A program made the translations under genes and the position numbers. From the NCBI GenBank assembly GCA_964525935.1, contig CAZGJZ010000010.1:62001-126000 (forward strand): a stretch of 64,000 nt of DNA, in the 5' to 3' direction. Below the pieces are notes generated by a model, which saw nothing but the letters and a program-made list of their open reading frames with translations, was not told where the DNA came from and did not search any database. Shown here piece after piece: positions 1 through 8,926 of this stretch. How positions within the stretch are numbered: the first letter of the stretch is position 1; each line of letters opens with the position of its first letter. Origin of the DNA: UBA2377 sp964525935 (GTDB taxonomy: Bacteria; Verrucomicrobiota; Verrucomicrobiia; Opitutales; Opitutaceae).

Positions 1-2
1 TC

Positions 3-1403
3 TTGAAGGAGAGCGACGTGAACGGACGCCGGTCGAATCACCTCGATGCCGTCTCGTTGAAATCGATCGATTCGTTCGCTCAACTGTTGTTTGAACGTGT
101 GAATGAATTGCACATCCGACGAACCGCAATCTTCTATCAACAGAACGTGGAATCGTGGAATTCCGAGCGGTATCGCGCTAATGAGGTACAACGGGAAACA
201 TTATGGAACGAAATGCGCGATCTCGAGAAGAGGTTGGATGCGATATACAACCCGCTCCTTTGTGCTCGATATCGACGATTGTTTCGAGAAGTGATAAAGA
301 AAGTCACACGCGTGGTGCTGTCAAACGTACATTTCACGCGTTTGGACGAATTCAAATTGTTGTACCCATACGGGTTGAACGAGTGGTTACATCGCTCCAA
401 CGTAAAGACCCTCGTGCTGAATGCAATCATGTTTACGTATGTAGACATCTTCTTACAGGACGCGACGGCGTGGGATGAAATGGGGGCGCCGTTGGAGACG
501 TTGGAGATTCGAACCAATGACAACCTTACATTCGCGGGATTGGATGCGATCGTTAAACGAGTTGCGAAATACGACGCCTCGTGGTTACCGCCGCCGCCTC
601 CGTCGCCGAGGATCCCTGAGATGGTTTACTTGAACGGTCCAATCCCATACCTCTCAAGTCTGAAACGATTGACGATTGAATACAACGTTTACACCCCGGT
701 CGTTACGCACGAAGCACAATCAGCGTTCATGACCCTCGTGCGCGCGGTCCTGTCGAATCCCACAATTGAGGAGTTCGGCATCCGCGGTGTTGTGTACACC
801 TACGAGTTCCGAGCCGCGATGCGACACATTGGAAACAACACGACGTGGAACGCCCTCAAGTTGCTCAATTTCACGGGGGTACGCGTGTACCCCCCCGGCT
901 ACAACAACGGTCTGCTGACTTTGGAAACAGTGCAAGCCGACATCATTGGTGCGTTGAGAAACGTTCCGGAATGGATCGACGTGAAGTATCATCCCGAGCG
1001 TCGTAACGCGCGGTTCGAGAACTGGCGACGCGTTCGTCGAGAAAACGCAACGCGGCGAAGCATCGCCATGGTCTCGAATCACATCATTCCCGACTCGGCG
1101 TTTGTGACGCAATACACGCCGCCGCCGGCCCCAGGACAAGCGCCTCCACCCCGTCGGGTGCAATTGGCGAGGACTGGAATTCCCGGATTGTTGTCAGGGT
1201 ATCTCGGAGTGGGTCGAATCGGTGCGGAACCCCGACTTCGACCGCCGAATATCGGCAGGAGGGAAGTAGACGTCGATGACCAATATGAAGTCCGGAATGC
1301 GGAAGACGACGACGCCGTGTTTGAGCCCCTCGCGAACCAAGGGAGAGTACGAGGAGACGAAGGCGAAGGCGACGAGGAGGGGGAAGCGTGTTCGGTTCAG
1401 TGA
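3..1403 (+). CDS. LRR-like protein, 5' truncated by window edge
   Basis: The frame is open to the left edge with no convincing ATG nearby, so the N-terminus lies outside the window and about 466 residues are visible. The first half shows irregular leucine-rich strands of the type LKxLxIxxN (for example TRVVLSNVHF, VKTLVLNAIMF, LETLEIRTND, LKRLTIEYNVY), suggesting a degenerate LRR solenoid. A proline run (PPPPPSPRIP) interrupts it. The C-terminal 60 residues are acidic and low in complexity. LRR proteins of large viruses often pair with an F-box, but none is visible in this part. The gene converges on its right neighbour, with only about 30 AT-rich bases between the stops. Function is not recognised; the LRR reading is inferred from pattern alone. 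Confidence 0.6.
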   Translation: MKESDVNGRRSNHLDAVSLKSIDSFAQLLFERVNELHIRRTAIFYQQNVESWNSERYRANEVQRETLWNEMRDLEKRLDAIYNPLLCARYRRLFREVIKKVTRVVLSNVHFTRLDEFKLLYPYGLNEWLHRSNVKTLVLNAIMFTYVDIFLQDATAWDEMGAPLETLEIRTNDNLTFAGLDAIVKRVAKYDASWLPPPPPSPRIPEMVYLNGPIPYLSSLKRLTIEYNVYTPVVTHEAQSAFMTLVRAVLSNPTIEEFGIRGVVYTYEFRAAMRHIGNNTTWNALKLLNFTGVRVYPPGYNNGLLTLETVQADIIGALRNVPEWIDVKYHPERRNARFENWRRVRRENATRRSIAMVSNHIIPDSAFVTQYTPPPAPGQAPPPRRVQLARTGIPGLLSGYLGVGRIGAEPRLRPPNIGRREVDVDDQYEVRNAEDDDAVFEPLANQGRVRGDEGEGDEEGEACSVQ

Positions 1404-1434
1404 AACGATGATTTTTTAAATTAAAAAAAAAAAC
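1404..1434. terminator. AT-rich gap between convergent genes
   Basis: The 31 bases separating two convergent stop codons contain TTTTTTAAATT followed by a run of about eleven A. It is a plausible shared 3' end or polyadenylation region, inferred only from position and composition. Confidence 0.3.
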
Positions 1435-2142
1435 CTAAGTCCCCCATTCTCTTTCCTCATCGTAATTCAACCACTCCTCGGAGTCGTCCACATCTTCATC
1501 TTCCTCCACCTCCTCCACAATCATGTCGCTCCTCCCGATGTCGAGGCGTTTTGCCACAGCCGAGTCCAGTTGGGTGTTGAACGACGTCGCCAATCGTCTC
1601 AGCAACGCCTCGCATTTCTCCACTTGATCTCGCCATTCCCTCGCGCTGAACGGCTTGCCTCGATCCTTTCTGACGTTTTCTCTTTGGTGCATGCGCGCCA
1701 TGGTCTTGTCGATGCCGCCGGGATTCATGTGTTCCGAGTAGGAACGGTGAAGCGATTTCATGTTGCGATCCGACGGAAACACGAGGCGACCGTCGCGTCG
1801 GTACGTGCCGCTCGTGACTTGTTCAAACAGTTGGCGCAGAACCCTCTTGAAGACGAACAGGGCGTAGTCGAATTTCAAGAGGGCGTCCAAACACTCCATG
1901 TAGTCGTCGAGATACATTCGGTATCGCGTGCGCGGTTTGAACGCACACGCGGGGTTTCCCACAATGTTTAACGTGTCTTTGAAATGATCCATGCCGTCGA
2001 CGGCGCGCTTGCCTTTGAGCGACACCCACATCACGAGGTCCGGAAGGTTGGTAATTCCCGTGAAATTTGCGTCGTCGTTCTCGGCCGCCGATGAAGGGGA
2101 GGCGAACACCGCTCCCATTTCTTCTTCTCGGGTCGTTTGCAT
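1435..2142 (-). CDS. hypothetical protein, acidic C-terminus
   Basis: This encodes 235 residues from the first ATG (MQTTREEEM). The reading frame extends further upstream, but without an ATG before the divergent neighbour. The middle is mixed alpha/beta with a tyrosine-rich stretch (YRMYLDDYMECLDALLKFDY) and no motif I recognise. The C-terminus is strongly acidic (EEVEEDEDVDDSEEW). It shares a 62-bp divergent promoter region with the gene to its right. Function unknown. Confidence 0.6.
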   Translation of the reverse strand: MQTTREEEMGAVFASPSSAAENDDANFTGITNLPDLVMWVSLKGKRAVDGMDHFKDTLNIVGNPACAFKPRTRYRMYLDDYMECLDALLKFDYALFVFKRVLRQLFEQVTSGTYRRDGRLVFPSDRNMKSLHRSYSEHMNPGGIDKTMARMHQRENVRKDRGKPFSAREWRDQVEKCEALLRRLATSFNTQLDSAVAKRLDIGRSDMIVEEVEEDEDVDDSEEWLNYDEEREWGT

Positions 2143-2204
2143 GGGACGTGACGCGTGTGAATGATATGTTTCAATTTTTATTCCACTCCACAAACACAAA
2201 ACGA

Positions 2205-3068
2205 ATGGGAAACACGCATCGCATCTCCGACAACGCCAACATTGTTACCAAGACGTCGTTGTTTCTTGAGGATGAAGACCGATTGAATTGGTACGCTGCG
2301 GATCCGGACGGCGAGCATTGGGAAATTCCGTATAACGGCGGGGTTCGATATCTTCAACAGTTAACGGTCCTCGAGTTGTTTGACAAATGGTTAGAGTACT
2401 CGAGAGTCGATGACGAGGATCCACGTTTGGAAATGATTTCAAACCTTCTTGCGGATGTGGAACATATCGATTTGGAACTCGACAACATAAACGGAATGAG
2501 TTCAGAAGTGGATCGTCAATTTTACGGCCTCTCAAACCAAGTAAATCTCAACAAAGTGATGACGTTGGCTCCCAAGTTGACGCGGAAGGCGTCAACGTTG
2601 ATCATTCGAAACATTGGGATTTCGTCGTTCTTGCGCGATCCCAACAAACCATTTCCGAAACAGTTTCGTACGATTGTGATGGTGATATCCATTTATCATT
2701 TCAGAATCTTTCATCGCGATGTCGTCCCGGATCCGATGGCCTCGTTTCGTCATCACTTGAAAATGTTTTGGTTTCGAACCCCCGCTGCCAGACGCGCATC
2801 TGGTCTGGGTCCGTATGCCTCAATGATCACCGCTGGCTTCATCGTCATCGGACCGAATCTCGTAACAACGTCTCCACACTGGAACGGATACGAACACGTG
2901 GCCAATTTCGACGAGAGAGTCGATTTTGCGGTTGGTGGTGGAGTACACTTGAGTACCATCGTGTGGTTTTACAACACGAGCGATTTCCCAACCGACACTG
3001 GTGTTTTCAATTTGGCGATGAAATCTCTTCTAAACCCGGAAGGCACGGAATGGACGTTGGACGATTAA
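2205..3068 (+). CDS. hypothetical protein, possible N-myristoylation (MGN)
   Basis: This encodes 287 residues starting MGNTHRIS, a fit to the N-myristoylation pattern MGxxxS/T. The ATG follows AACACAAAACGA, a short AT-rich leader. The protein is mixed alpha/beta with several hydrophobic strands. Its tail (NPEGTEWTLDD) resembles the tail of the F-box-like protein at 53,445-54,326 (DPNGIPWTVEDI), which also starts with MG. The two may be distant paralogs, but this rests on short similarities only. Function unknown. Confidence 0.6.
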   Translation: MGNTHRISDNANIVTKTSLFLEDEDRLNWYAADPDGEHWEIPYNGGVRYLQQLTVLELFDKWLEYSRVDDEDPRLEMISNLLADVEHIDLELDNINGMSSEVDRQFYGLSNQVNLNKVMTLAPKLTRKASTLIIRNIGISSFLRDPNKPFPKQFRTIVMVISIYHFRIFHRDVVPDPMASFRHHLKMFWFRTPAARRASGLGPYASMITAGFIVIGPNLVTTSPHWNGYEHVANFDERVDFAVGGGVHLSTIVWFYNTSDFPTDTGVFNLAMKSLLNPEGTEWTLDD

Positions 3069-3106
3069 AGCTCTCTTCTTCTTCTTGTTCAAAATTCAAA
3101 AAATAA

Positions 3107-4243
3107 TCAGTATTTGCACCGATCCCCGTAAATCTCGCGTCGCCACACGGGTTTCACGATTTCGCACACGCGTCTTTGTAGCTCTTGAGAAAAAAGCCCG
3201 TCGATGCCGGCGAGGCGTTGGTAATCGGTCTTGGGACGCCGCGTCCAGTCGTTCGTGTAGCGCATCCCGCACTCCGCACCGCGATGGGGTTCCACGACGT
3301 ATTGTTCCCCCAAGGTCTTTCGAAAGAACTCGAGCATCTTGATGACGGTCGCGCGTCTCGCGGTCATGAGATGGCGATAATCCACTTCCAATTTGGGTCC
3401 CTTGAAATCGGTGTAGAGGTCGTGCATCATGACGATTTGCCGCGCGTGGGCGAGAGCGTAATCGCGAAACGACGTGCCGTTGTTGGCCTCGAAATGGGAA
3501 CGATCCGCAGAGAGACGATAACAGTAGGCGCTCTGGAGCAGGATCGTGGTGACGCACCTCTCGCGCGAGTTGAACCCCGAGAGAATCGTCTCGAAGGGAT
3601 CGCGTGTGACGTGAAGGAGCGCGGTGGGGTGCCACAGTGGCGCGTGGGAATCGAGCGATTTCGGGGAGGTGACAAACATCGCGAGGAGGTGGCGATACAG
3701 AAACTCCCCGGAACACTCCCCGGGGAATTGGATGAGTTGGTACTTCATCGCGCAATCCACGGAGCCGGTGTAGATGCGCGTGGATTCCTGGAGAAGCTCG
3801 CGCGCGAGCGTGGCGCCCGCCCCGAGCGGGGAGGCGATGACGACGGACTCCTTCGGGGGGATCGCAAAGACGGTGGGTTCGATCGCGCACATGTCGCACG
3901 GTCCGGAGGTGGCGTTGTTCACGCATTGAACGTACCGTTTCCAATCTTTCGAGGAGGGGACGACGTTGGCGACCGAGACGAGATCCTCGCGCGCGGAGAA
4001 GACGTAGGTGAGCGAGGCGATGAGGGAGACGAAGACGCCAACGAAACACGCGAAACACAGCACGCGACACAGAGTCGCACACGTCCCATCACACGCCGAT
4101 CGTTTTCGCGCGGACTCCGACATCACGGAAGGACCAATCGCGCCGTACGACTCGCGCGGGAAGCTCGTCTCCGTCCCACCCCCGTTGTGGAATGTCGAAT
4201 GTGGATGATTGGTGGTGGAAGCGGCAATCGTCGCGCGTTTCAT
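3107..4243 (-). CDS. membrane-anchored sulfotransferase-like protein
   Basis: The start chosen is MKRATIAAS (378 residues), because the longer frame would run into the upstream gene. One transmembrane helix lies at about residues 58-83 after a short cytosolic tail, giving type II topology as in Golgi sulfotransferases. The lumenal part has a P-loop-like element (VVIASPLGAGATLARELL, residues 134-151) matching the 5'-phosphosulfate-binding loop, and HVTRDPFETILSGFN (211-225) matching the 3'-phosphate-binding motif with Arg214 and Ser222. PAPS-dependent sulfation of a glycan or of tyrosine is the family role. The substrate cannot be read from sequence. The virus encodes several secreted mucin-like proteins that could be targets, which is inference. 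Confidence 0.6.
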   Translation of the reverse strand: MKRATIAASTTNHPHSTFHNGGGTETSFPRESYGAIGPSVMSESARKRSACDGTCATLCRVLCFACFVGVFVSLIASLTYVFSAREDLVSVANVVPSSKDWKRYVQCVNNATSGPCDMCAIEPTVFAIPPKESVVIASPLGAGATLARELLQESTRIYTGSVDCAMKYQLIQFPGECSGEFLYRHLLAMFVTSPKSLDSHAPLWHPTALLHVTRDPFETILSGFNSRERCVTTILLQSAYCYRLSADRSHFEANNGTSFRDYALAHARQIVMMHDLYTDFKGPKLEVDYRHLMTARRATVIKMLEFFRKTLGEQYVVEPHRGAECGMRYTNDWTRRPKTDYQRLAGIDGLFSQELQRRVCEIVKPVWRREIYGDRCKY

Positions 4244-4292
4244 TTTTCTTTGGAGAGTTGTGGTGGTGGTGTGAGATGTAAAAGAAAAAAAC

Positions 4293-5933
4293 TCAAATAC
4301 TGATTTTGGTAACGTAACACTCCGGCGCATACTTTTCATCATTTTCTTCGTCCTCGTCCTCGTCCTCATCATCGTCAGAAGGGTACATCGAGACGAGGGG
4401 ATCTTCGCCTTCCTCGGTTTCGATTTTCGAGCGTATGGATTTGTCGGTCGACAAGACGTTGTAGAAGCGCATCGGATTCGATGGGGGTGTGGATGACGGC
4501 GGGATGACCAAGGTGAGATTCACGGAATAGGGATATCGTTTGAGGGTCTCGTGAATCGGACGCCCGTTGAGGTGAACGCACCATCCCTTATCGACGTCGA
4601 TCGGCAACACCTGAACAAACACGCGATCGCCGTATTTCTCAGCGGCGAGCTCCACCGCGTCCATCATCGGGGTACAACACCCTCGATTCGTGCGCGATTC
4701 CACGACGGCCGTCAAAGCGTGTGACGACGATAATCCGGTTCTTTGGTACTTTTCAAGAAACGGTCGATACACAGTCTCGTTGAATTTTCGCGGGGAATTA
4801 CTCAATGTAGAGAAATCGTCGGGAGTGGTGGTGGTGGTGGTAAAGTGCGAGACGAGATCCGCGGCGACCGTTTCGAATTGAAGCGTTTCTCTCCCCCCGT
4901 GTTCCCCGTCGAGATGAAACGTCGCGTTCGGTCGCAACGCCTCCATCAACATCAGCGTCTCGTTGTCATTGATGCCCTCCAAATCGAGAACGCGCTCCGT
5001 TTCGCGCTCCGCCACCGTTTTGTGATACGAACTCGACAGGTACGAATCGAAATGAATCAACAAGCGCATCGGGGGAGACGAAGACGATAACGCGATGGAA
5101 CACACGCGATTGAGAACCCTCGAGTGGGTGAGAACCTCGTGCGTCTCGAAACTCGTGGGGACGACGGTCTTCGCCACGAGCCGAACCGCGGGGATGACGC
5201 TCTCGAACGCGTACCCGACGTTTCTGTGCCACACGTAGCGATGAATCCCGGTGATTCCGTCGCGATCGAGATCCGATACCGCGACGCTCGTCCCGTCGGT
5301 CTGTTTCAGCACGGCCAAATCGCGCGAATCGCACTCGATGCGTTCGGTATAGTCTGGATGCGTTCGATTCAAGAGGGTTTGGGAAACGCCGTTGAGCGTG
5401 GTCCCGAAGGGGTTCTTCACGTCTTTCAAGGTGGGATTCACGGGTCGCAAACACGCGCGCCGCAATTTCAAATTCTGCGTCTCGAGTTGGTTGGCGATCC
5501 ACGATTGGAATTCCGATCCGTTTTCCGTGAATTTCTCACCGTACCGATTCTTGAATTTTTGCGAGATCTCCGCGGTGACGCTCGCATCGTCGGCCTCGTC
5601 CGTTCTCCCGTTTGCGAAAGCCGCCGCCGAATGATTGCGCGCGTCTCTCAGAATGAGGCGTAAATCGTCCGATTCTCGAACGGCGTTTCGTAATCGCGTC
5701 AAAACCTCGACATCGTCGCCCGTCGTCGTCGTCTGAGAGGTGGTGGTGTGATGATACACGCACGCCCTCGCGAGAACGCGAAAATCGTTATCGGTAAAGA
5801 TCGTTTCGGTCTTGGCACTCGACTTGGCGCCCGGCTTGGCGTTCGCGGCGCGCTTCGTCTGTGACTTTCCCGCAGCGACCTTCTTCAACTGCGGCTGAGC
5901 GAGAGGAACGACGGCGGCTCGCGACGACTTCAT
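4293..5933 (-). CDS. hypothetical protein, Lys/Ala-rich N-terminus and acidic tail
   Basis: This encodes 546 residues from MKSSRAAVV. The first 45 residues are basic and low in complexity (KSQTKRAANAKPGAKSSAK), like a nuclear or nucleic-acid-binding tail. The centre is a globular region without a motif I recognise. The last 30 residues include a D/E run (DDDEDEDEDEENDEK) followed by a short hydrophobic end. No signal peptide or membrane helix is seen. It is co-oriented with the sulfotransferase-like gene, with about 50 bp between them. Function unknown. Confidence 0.6.
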   Translation of the reverse strand: MKSSRAAVVPLAQPQLKKVAAGKSQTKRAANAKPGAKSSAKTETIFTDNDFRVLARACVYHHTTTSQTTTTGDDVEVLTRLRNAVRESDDLRLILRDARNHSAAAFANGRTDEADDASVTAEISQKFKNRYGEKFTENGSEFQSWIANQLETQNLKLRRACLRPVNPTLKDVKNPFGTTLNGVSQTLLNRTHPDYTERIECDSRDLAVLKQTDGTSVAVSDLDRDGITGIHRYVWHRNVGYAFESVIPAVRLVAKTVVPTSFETHEVLTHSRVLNRVCSIALSSSSPPMRLLIHFDSYLSSSYHKTVAERETERVLDLEGINDNETLMLMEALRPNATFHLDGEHGGRETLQFETVAADLVSHFTTTTTTPDDFSTLSNSPRKFNETVYRPFLEKYQRTGLSSSHALTAVVESRTNRGCCTPMMDAVELAAEKYGDRVFVQVLPIDVDKGWCVHLNGRPIHETLKRYPYSVNLTLVIPPSSTPPSNPMRFYNVLSTDKSIRSKIETEEGEDPLVSMYPSDDDEDEDEDEENDEKYAPECYVTKISI

Positions 5934-6014
5934 GGCGCTAAGTAAACTGAAAAAATGGTTTTGTGTAAGAGGCCGGATTAAAAATCATACTTGTAATGAA
6001 CGGTTCATCCTCGC

Positions 6015-7700
6015 TCATCGCGATGAGGTTTCGCGACGCTCTCCCGAAACTTCACGATCTCGCATTGCGGTTTGCGCGGCTTCGTAAGCGGCTTGTGAAG
6101 ACGTGCGATAGATGACGCGATATTTCGGTTTCGTCGTGAAGGAGACTCGACGTCCCCCCGAAGTCGGGCTCGTCGTGGCGGCGACCTCGGCAAATGTGAA
6201 CTTTCGATTCAGTTCCTCGATGAAGTTCGTCGGTTTGATTCCCACGCCGTCGAATTGTCGCGCGGTCGACGGACGCGACGGCTCGGGAGTTTTTACTATT
6301 TCGACTTCCACGACGGTTTGTTCCGACTCGATGATGGGGTTCGGATTCTCGGAGGGTTCAGAAAGCGGTAATTCGGGAGTAATCGGCGGTTTCGGCGGGG
6401 TCGGTTCAGGCGGAACGACCTCTTCCCACTTTTCTTCATCCGGTTTCTCCTCCGGTTTCTCCTCCTCTTTTTCCTTTTTCTCGTCCTTTCGTCGGCGTCG
6501 ATACCAAATGCAAAGACCGCCGCAACACGGACAAAGAAGAAGGAGGAGGAGAAGAAGTAATAAAAGTAACCAATTGGTGGATGAGGCCGCCGCGTTGGCT
6601 TCAGGAGACTTCGTGGGAGAATGGGACGGGAATCGCGTGGGAGAAAACGTCGGTTCGAGCGTCGGGGAAACCGAGGGGGAATGCGACGGTCCTACGGTCG
6701 GTAATGGGGTCGGAGAATGCGTAGGTCTCAACGACGGGGATTTACTCGGTTTCATCGTGGGGGAATCGCTCGGACTCGTCGTGGGGAAATTCGTGGGGGA
6801 TCGCGTCGGCTCGAGCGTGGGGGAAACCGTCGGGGAAAAACTCGGGAATCGTGTGGGGGAGACGCTCGGTGAGTTCGTGGGGGATCGCGTCGGGACGGTC
6901 GGCGCCGCCGTATCGCAATCCCCGTCGTCCAATCCGCATTGCGAATTCGCACACGCCGTATCGCACACCCCGTTTCCTTGCATGTTCCACGTACACCCCG
7001 GCGCGCAATCGAGCCGCGCGCGAAACGTTTGCGCGCTCTTGAGACGGACGTCCCCGCCCTTGGTATTCCAACACGGAAACAGACGAATCATCGCGGTGGA
7101 TTCGAAGACGCCGTTCGCCGCGGGCTTGTTGAGTTTCTTGTCGCAATACCACTTGTCGGGACTCTTGTTGGGTTTGGGCGCGCGCACCATGATGCATTTG
7201 CACACCGTGAGACACATCCCGGAGGCGACGTGTCTCACGACGGATTCCAGCGATTTCGTATCGGTGAAGGCCGAGGTGTTGAAGGCGGGGAGCGTCCCGA
7301 AACACCCCCGACGCAGAAACACGTCGTTCGATTTCTTGGAACGTCGTTGGATGCACAGCGTGGGATCCGTCGAGAGCGCGATTCTCCCGTCCGCGGAGGC
7401 GTAGGTGATGTCGTAGCGCGTTTTGTACTTGTCGTATCCCTTCAACTCGTTACGATATCGTCGTTTCAATTGGAGGGGGAGGGGATCGGTCGGGAGCGTG
7501 TTGGGGCCGGGGGAGACCCCGAAACACAAATCGTCGTTTACGCTCGAGTTGGTCCCGTTCCCGACGGCCGCCGATAAACAAATGTAACTGTAGAGTCGGT
7601 TCTCGAGCTCCTGGGCGACGGCATTCTCGCGCGCGAAGAGTGTGAAGAGTGTGAAGACCGCGAAGACCGCGAGGAGAACGATCGACGCGGGGTGCCGCAT
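6015..7700 (-). CDS. type I surface protein with Notch (LNR) repeat and mucin-like stalk
   Basis: This encodes 561 residues. A signal peptide (residues 1-29) is followed by a Cys-containing globular ectodomain. An LNR/Notch module lies at 232-262 with six cysteines (C232, C236, C246, C250, C255, C262) and the calcium-binding acidic cluster LDDGDC. A stalk of SPTxSPT-type repeats (about 266-366), likely O-glycosylated, leads to a poly-Leu transmembrane helix (about 377-399), a basic stop-transfer RRRRK, and a cytosolic tail of about 160 residues rich in Lys/Glu and then Pro. LNR modules in animals act in Notch and pappalysins, where they regulate proteolysis. Here a host-attachment or virion-surface role is inferred. 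Its stop precedes the next minus-strand gene by four bases. Confidence 0.75.
   Translation of the reverse strand: MRHPASIVLLAVFAVFTLFTLFARENAVAQELENRLYSYICLSAAVGNGTNSSVNDDLCFGVSPGPNTLPTDPLPLQLKRRYRNELKGYDKYKTRYDITYASADGRIALSTDPTLCIQRRSKKSNDVFLRRGCFGTLPAFNTSAFTDTKSLESVVRHVASGMCLTVCKCIMVRAPKPNKSPDKWYCDKKLNKPAANGVFESTAMIRLFPCWNTKGGDVRLKSAQTFRARLDCAPGCTWNMQGNGVCDTACANSQCGLDDGDCDTAAPTVPTRSPTNSPSVSPTRFPSFSPTVSPTLEPTRSPTNFPTTSPSDSPTMKPSKSPSLRPTHSPTPLPTVGPSHSPSVSPTLEPTFSPTRFPSHSPTKSPEANAAASSTNWLLLLLLLLLLLLCPCCGGLCIWYRRRRKDEKKEKEEEKPEEKPDEEKWEEVVPPEPTPPKPPITPELPLSEPSENPNPIIESEQTVVEVEIVKTPEPSRPSTARQFDGVGIKPTNFIEELNRKFTFAEVAATTSPTSGGRRVSFTTKPKYRVIYRTSSQAAYEAAQTAMRDREVSGERRETSSR
6599..6905 (-). repeat. 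SPT-type mucin repeats in the LNR protein
   Basis: Short degenerate repeats encode Ser-Pro-Thr triplets with a variable spacer of two or three residues. The same codon patterns (TCCCCCACG-like) recur in the large secreted protein at 16.4-20 kb, which makes both prone to recombination. The opposite strand is spuriously open because of the repeat. Confidence 0.7.
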
Positions 7701-7704
7701 CGCG

Positions 7705-8280
7705 TTATTGTTGTTGTTGTTGTTGAATCGACTTGTTGGATCTCACGATTTTTCGTAGAGCCTCGACGATTCGCGTGTGATACCGTCGATCCTGTAAAAA
7801 CGCCCGCGCTTCGCGTCGCGACAGGGGGGGCGACCAAGTGAGGGTGACGTGATCGGTCGTCCCGGTTTCCCCGTCGAAGTCACCGTCGGTCCCGTCGTTG
7901 ATGTGGGTGACGAGCACGATGTCGGGGATTTGGATCCCGAGATAGACCCCGGCGTATTCCCCTTCCGCGTCCACCCGTTTCGCGACGACGGTGACGCGCA
8001 TGTACTCGTTCAGAAACTTCTCGAGGAGGGGGTTCATGCAAAGCCACGCGGAGCCGAGCGAATTCAAAAAGGTGTTGACGAGGTGGGCGTACTCCGCCGA
8101 CTCTCGCGCGCGTCCCAAATACGAACACGGCATCACGAGAATGTGGCCCGTCGTCTCACACACGTCGCCGGGTTTGTACATGGGGGAGGTTTTCGACACG
8201 TTCGGTTTTTTCGGTTCGTTTGGTAGAATCGGTGATACACTCGGTTCGTATTGCGAAACGGAATACACGAGGCTTTCCAT
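7705..8280 (-). CDS. hypothetical protein with C-terminal polyglutamine
   Basis: The start chosen is MESLVYSVS (191 residues), because the shared promoter motif (TTATTTTGTGATT on the plus strand) lies only two bases upstream; a start 11 residues earlier would overlap the motif. The protein is soluble and ends in a run of seven glutamines encoded by CAA repeats, which may vary in length. No recognised domain. It sits directly upstream of the LNR surface protein on the same strand. Confidence 0.55.
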   Translation of the reverse strand: MESLVYSVSQYEPSVSPILPNEPKKPNVSKTSPMYKPGDVCETTGHILVMPCSYLGRARESAEYAHLVNTFLNSLGSAWLCMNPLLEKFLNEYMRVTVVAKRVDAEGEYAGVYLGIQIPDIVLVTHINDGTDGDFDGETGTTDHVTLTWSPPLSRREARAFLQDRRYHTRIVEALRKIVRSNKSIQQQQQQ

Positions 8281-8282
8281 TG

Positions 8283-8295
8283 TTATTTTGTGATT
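8283..8295 (-). promoter_or_regulatory. shared promoter motif
   Basis: TTATTTTGTGATT on the plus strand, that is AATCACAAAATAA toward the gene, two bases from the ATG. Confidence 0.5.
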
Positions 8296-8405
8296 GTCTG
8301 TGCACTGACTCATAAAATCTCACAAAAATAACGAGACTCAATCGTGGTAAACGAGCGAATCGTTGCGAGATCGATAAAGAGTAAAGAAGAAGGTGAAGGA
8401 GAGAG

Positions 8406-8876
8406 ATGAGCCTCGTTCCGACTCAAGGGGGAGTCCCCAAATTGCGCGGAAATGGCGGGCTGGACGTTCCAGGCCTCAATCCCATATTCGTTCATCTCGA
8501 TCAGTCATCCTTCGAGCACCTCACGCAAATTCTGATGAAGATCAAGGCGCGTTTCGTGGTTCAGGAGAGCGGGGAAGAGGATCGACGATTCCACTACATC
8601 AAGATCGATTCGGATTACCCCATTTCGGAGAAACAGTACGGAAACGAACACCCCCGATTCAAGGAGGCCGTGATGTCGGCGAGCAAAACCGACGGCGTCT
8701 ACTTCCTGTTGAACCCCTACGTCCACGAGGCAGAGACGGTGGAGAAGCCCGAAAAACCTTCCGTCCAAACGGCGCCGATGCGGTCGCCGATGCGGTCGCA
8801 GACGCAAACCTCCACCGTGCGCGTGAGTGTCGAGGGGGAGGATGGGGAGGAGTCGGAGGAGAAGGGAAGTGGATGA
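8406..8876 (+). CDS. hypothetical protein, possibly exon 1 of a spliced gene
   Basis: This encodes 156 residues if unspliced, starting MSLVPTQGG. The globular part is followed by a low-complexity tail (SPMRSPMRSQTQTST) and an acidic, Gly/Ser-rich end. A GTGAGT at 8,823-8,828 sits exactly between codons. If it is used as a 5' splice site, 139 residues would be joined to the membrane protein that follows, which has no ATG of its own. Either form is possible. Function unknown. Confidence 0.55.
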   Translation: MSLVPTQGGVPKLRGNGGLDVPGLNPIFVHLDQSSFEHLTQILMKIKARFVVQESGEEDRRFHYIKIDSDYPISEKQYGNEHPRFKEAVMSASKTDGVYFLLNPYVHEAETVEKPEKPSVQTAPMRSPMRSQTQTSTVRVSVEGEDGEESEEKGSG

Positions 8877-8926
8877 AAGCCGGTTTATAAGACACCGTAT
8901 CGAGCGTTTTTCAAATACAATTCGAG
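8823..8926 (+). other. candidate spliceosomal intron (104 nt)
   Basis: It begins GTGAGT and ends TACAATTCGAG. Removing it joins two open frames in phase 0 and supplies an ATG to the downstream membrane protein. Support comes from reading frame and consensus only. Confidence 0.4.

Noticed and set aside
6112..7404. 430-codon plus-strand ORF opposite the LNR protein
   Set aside because: It is the mirror of the SPT repeats, giving Gly/Val/Glu-rich nonsense with no promoter motif, while the minus strand has a signal peptide, LNR and membrane helix.
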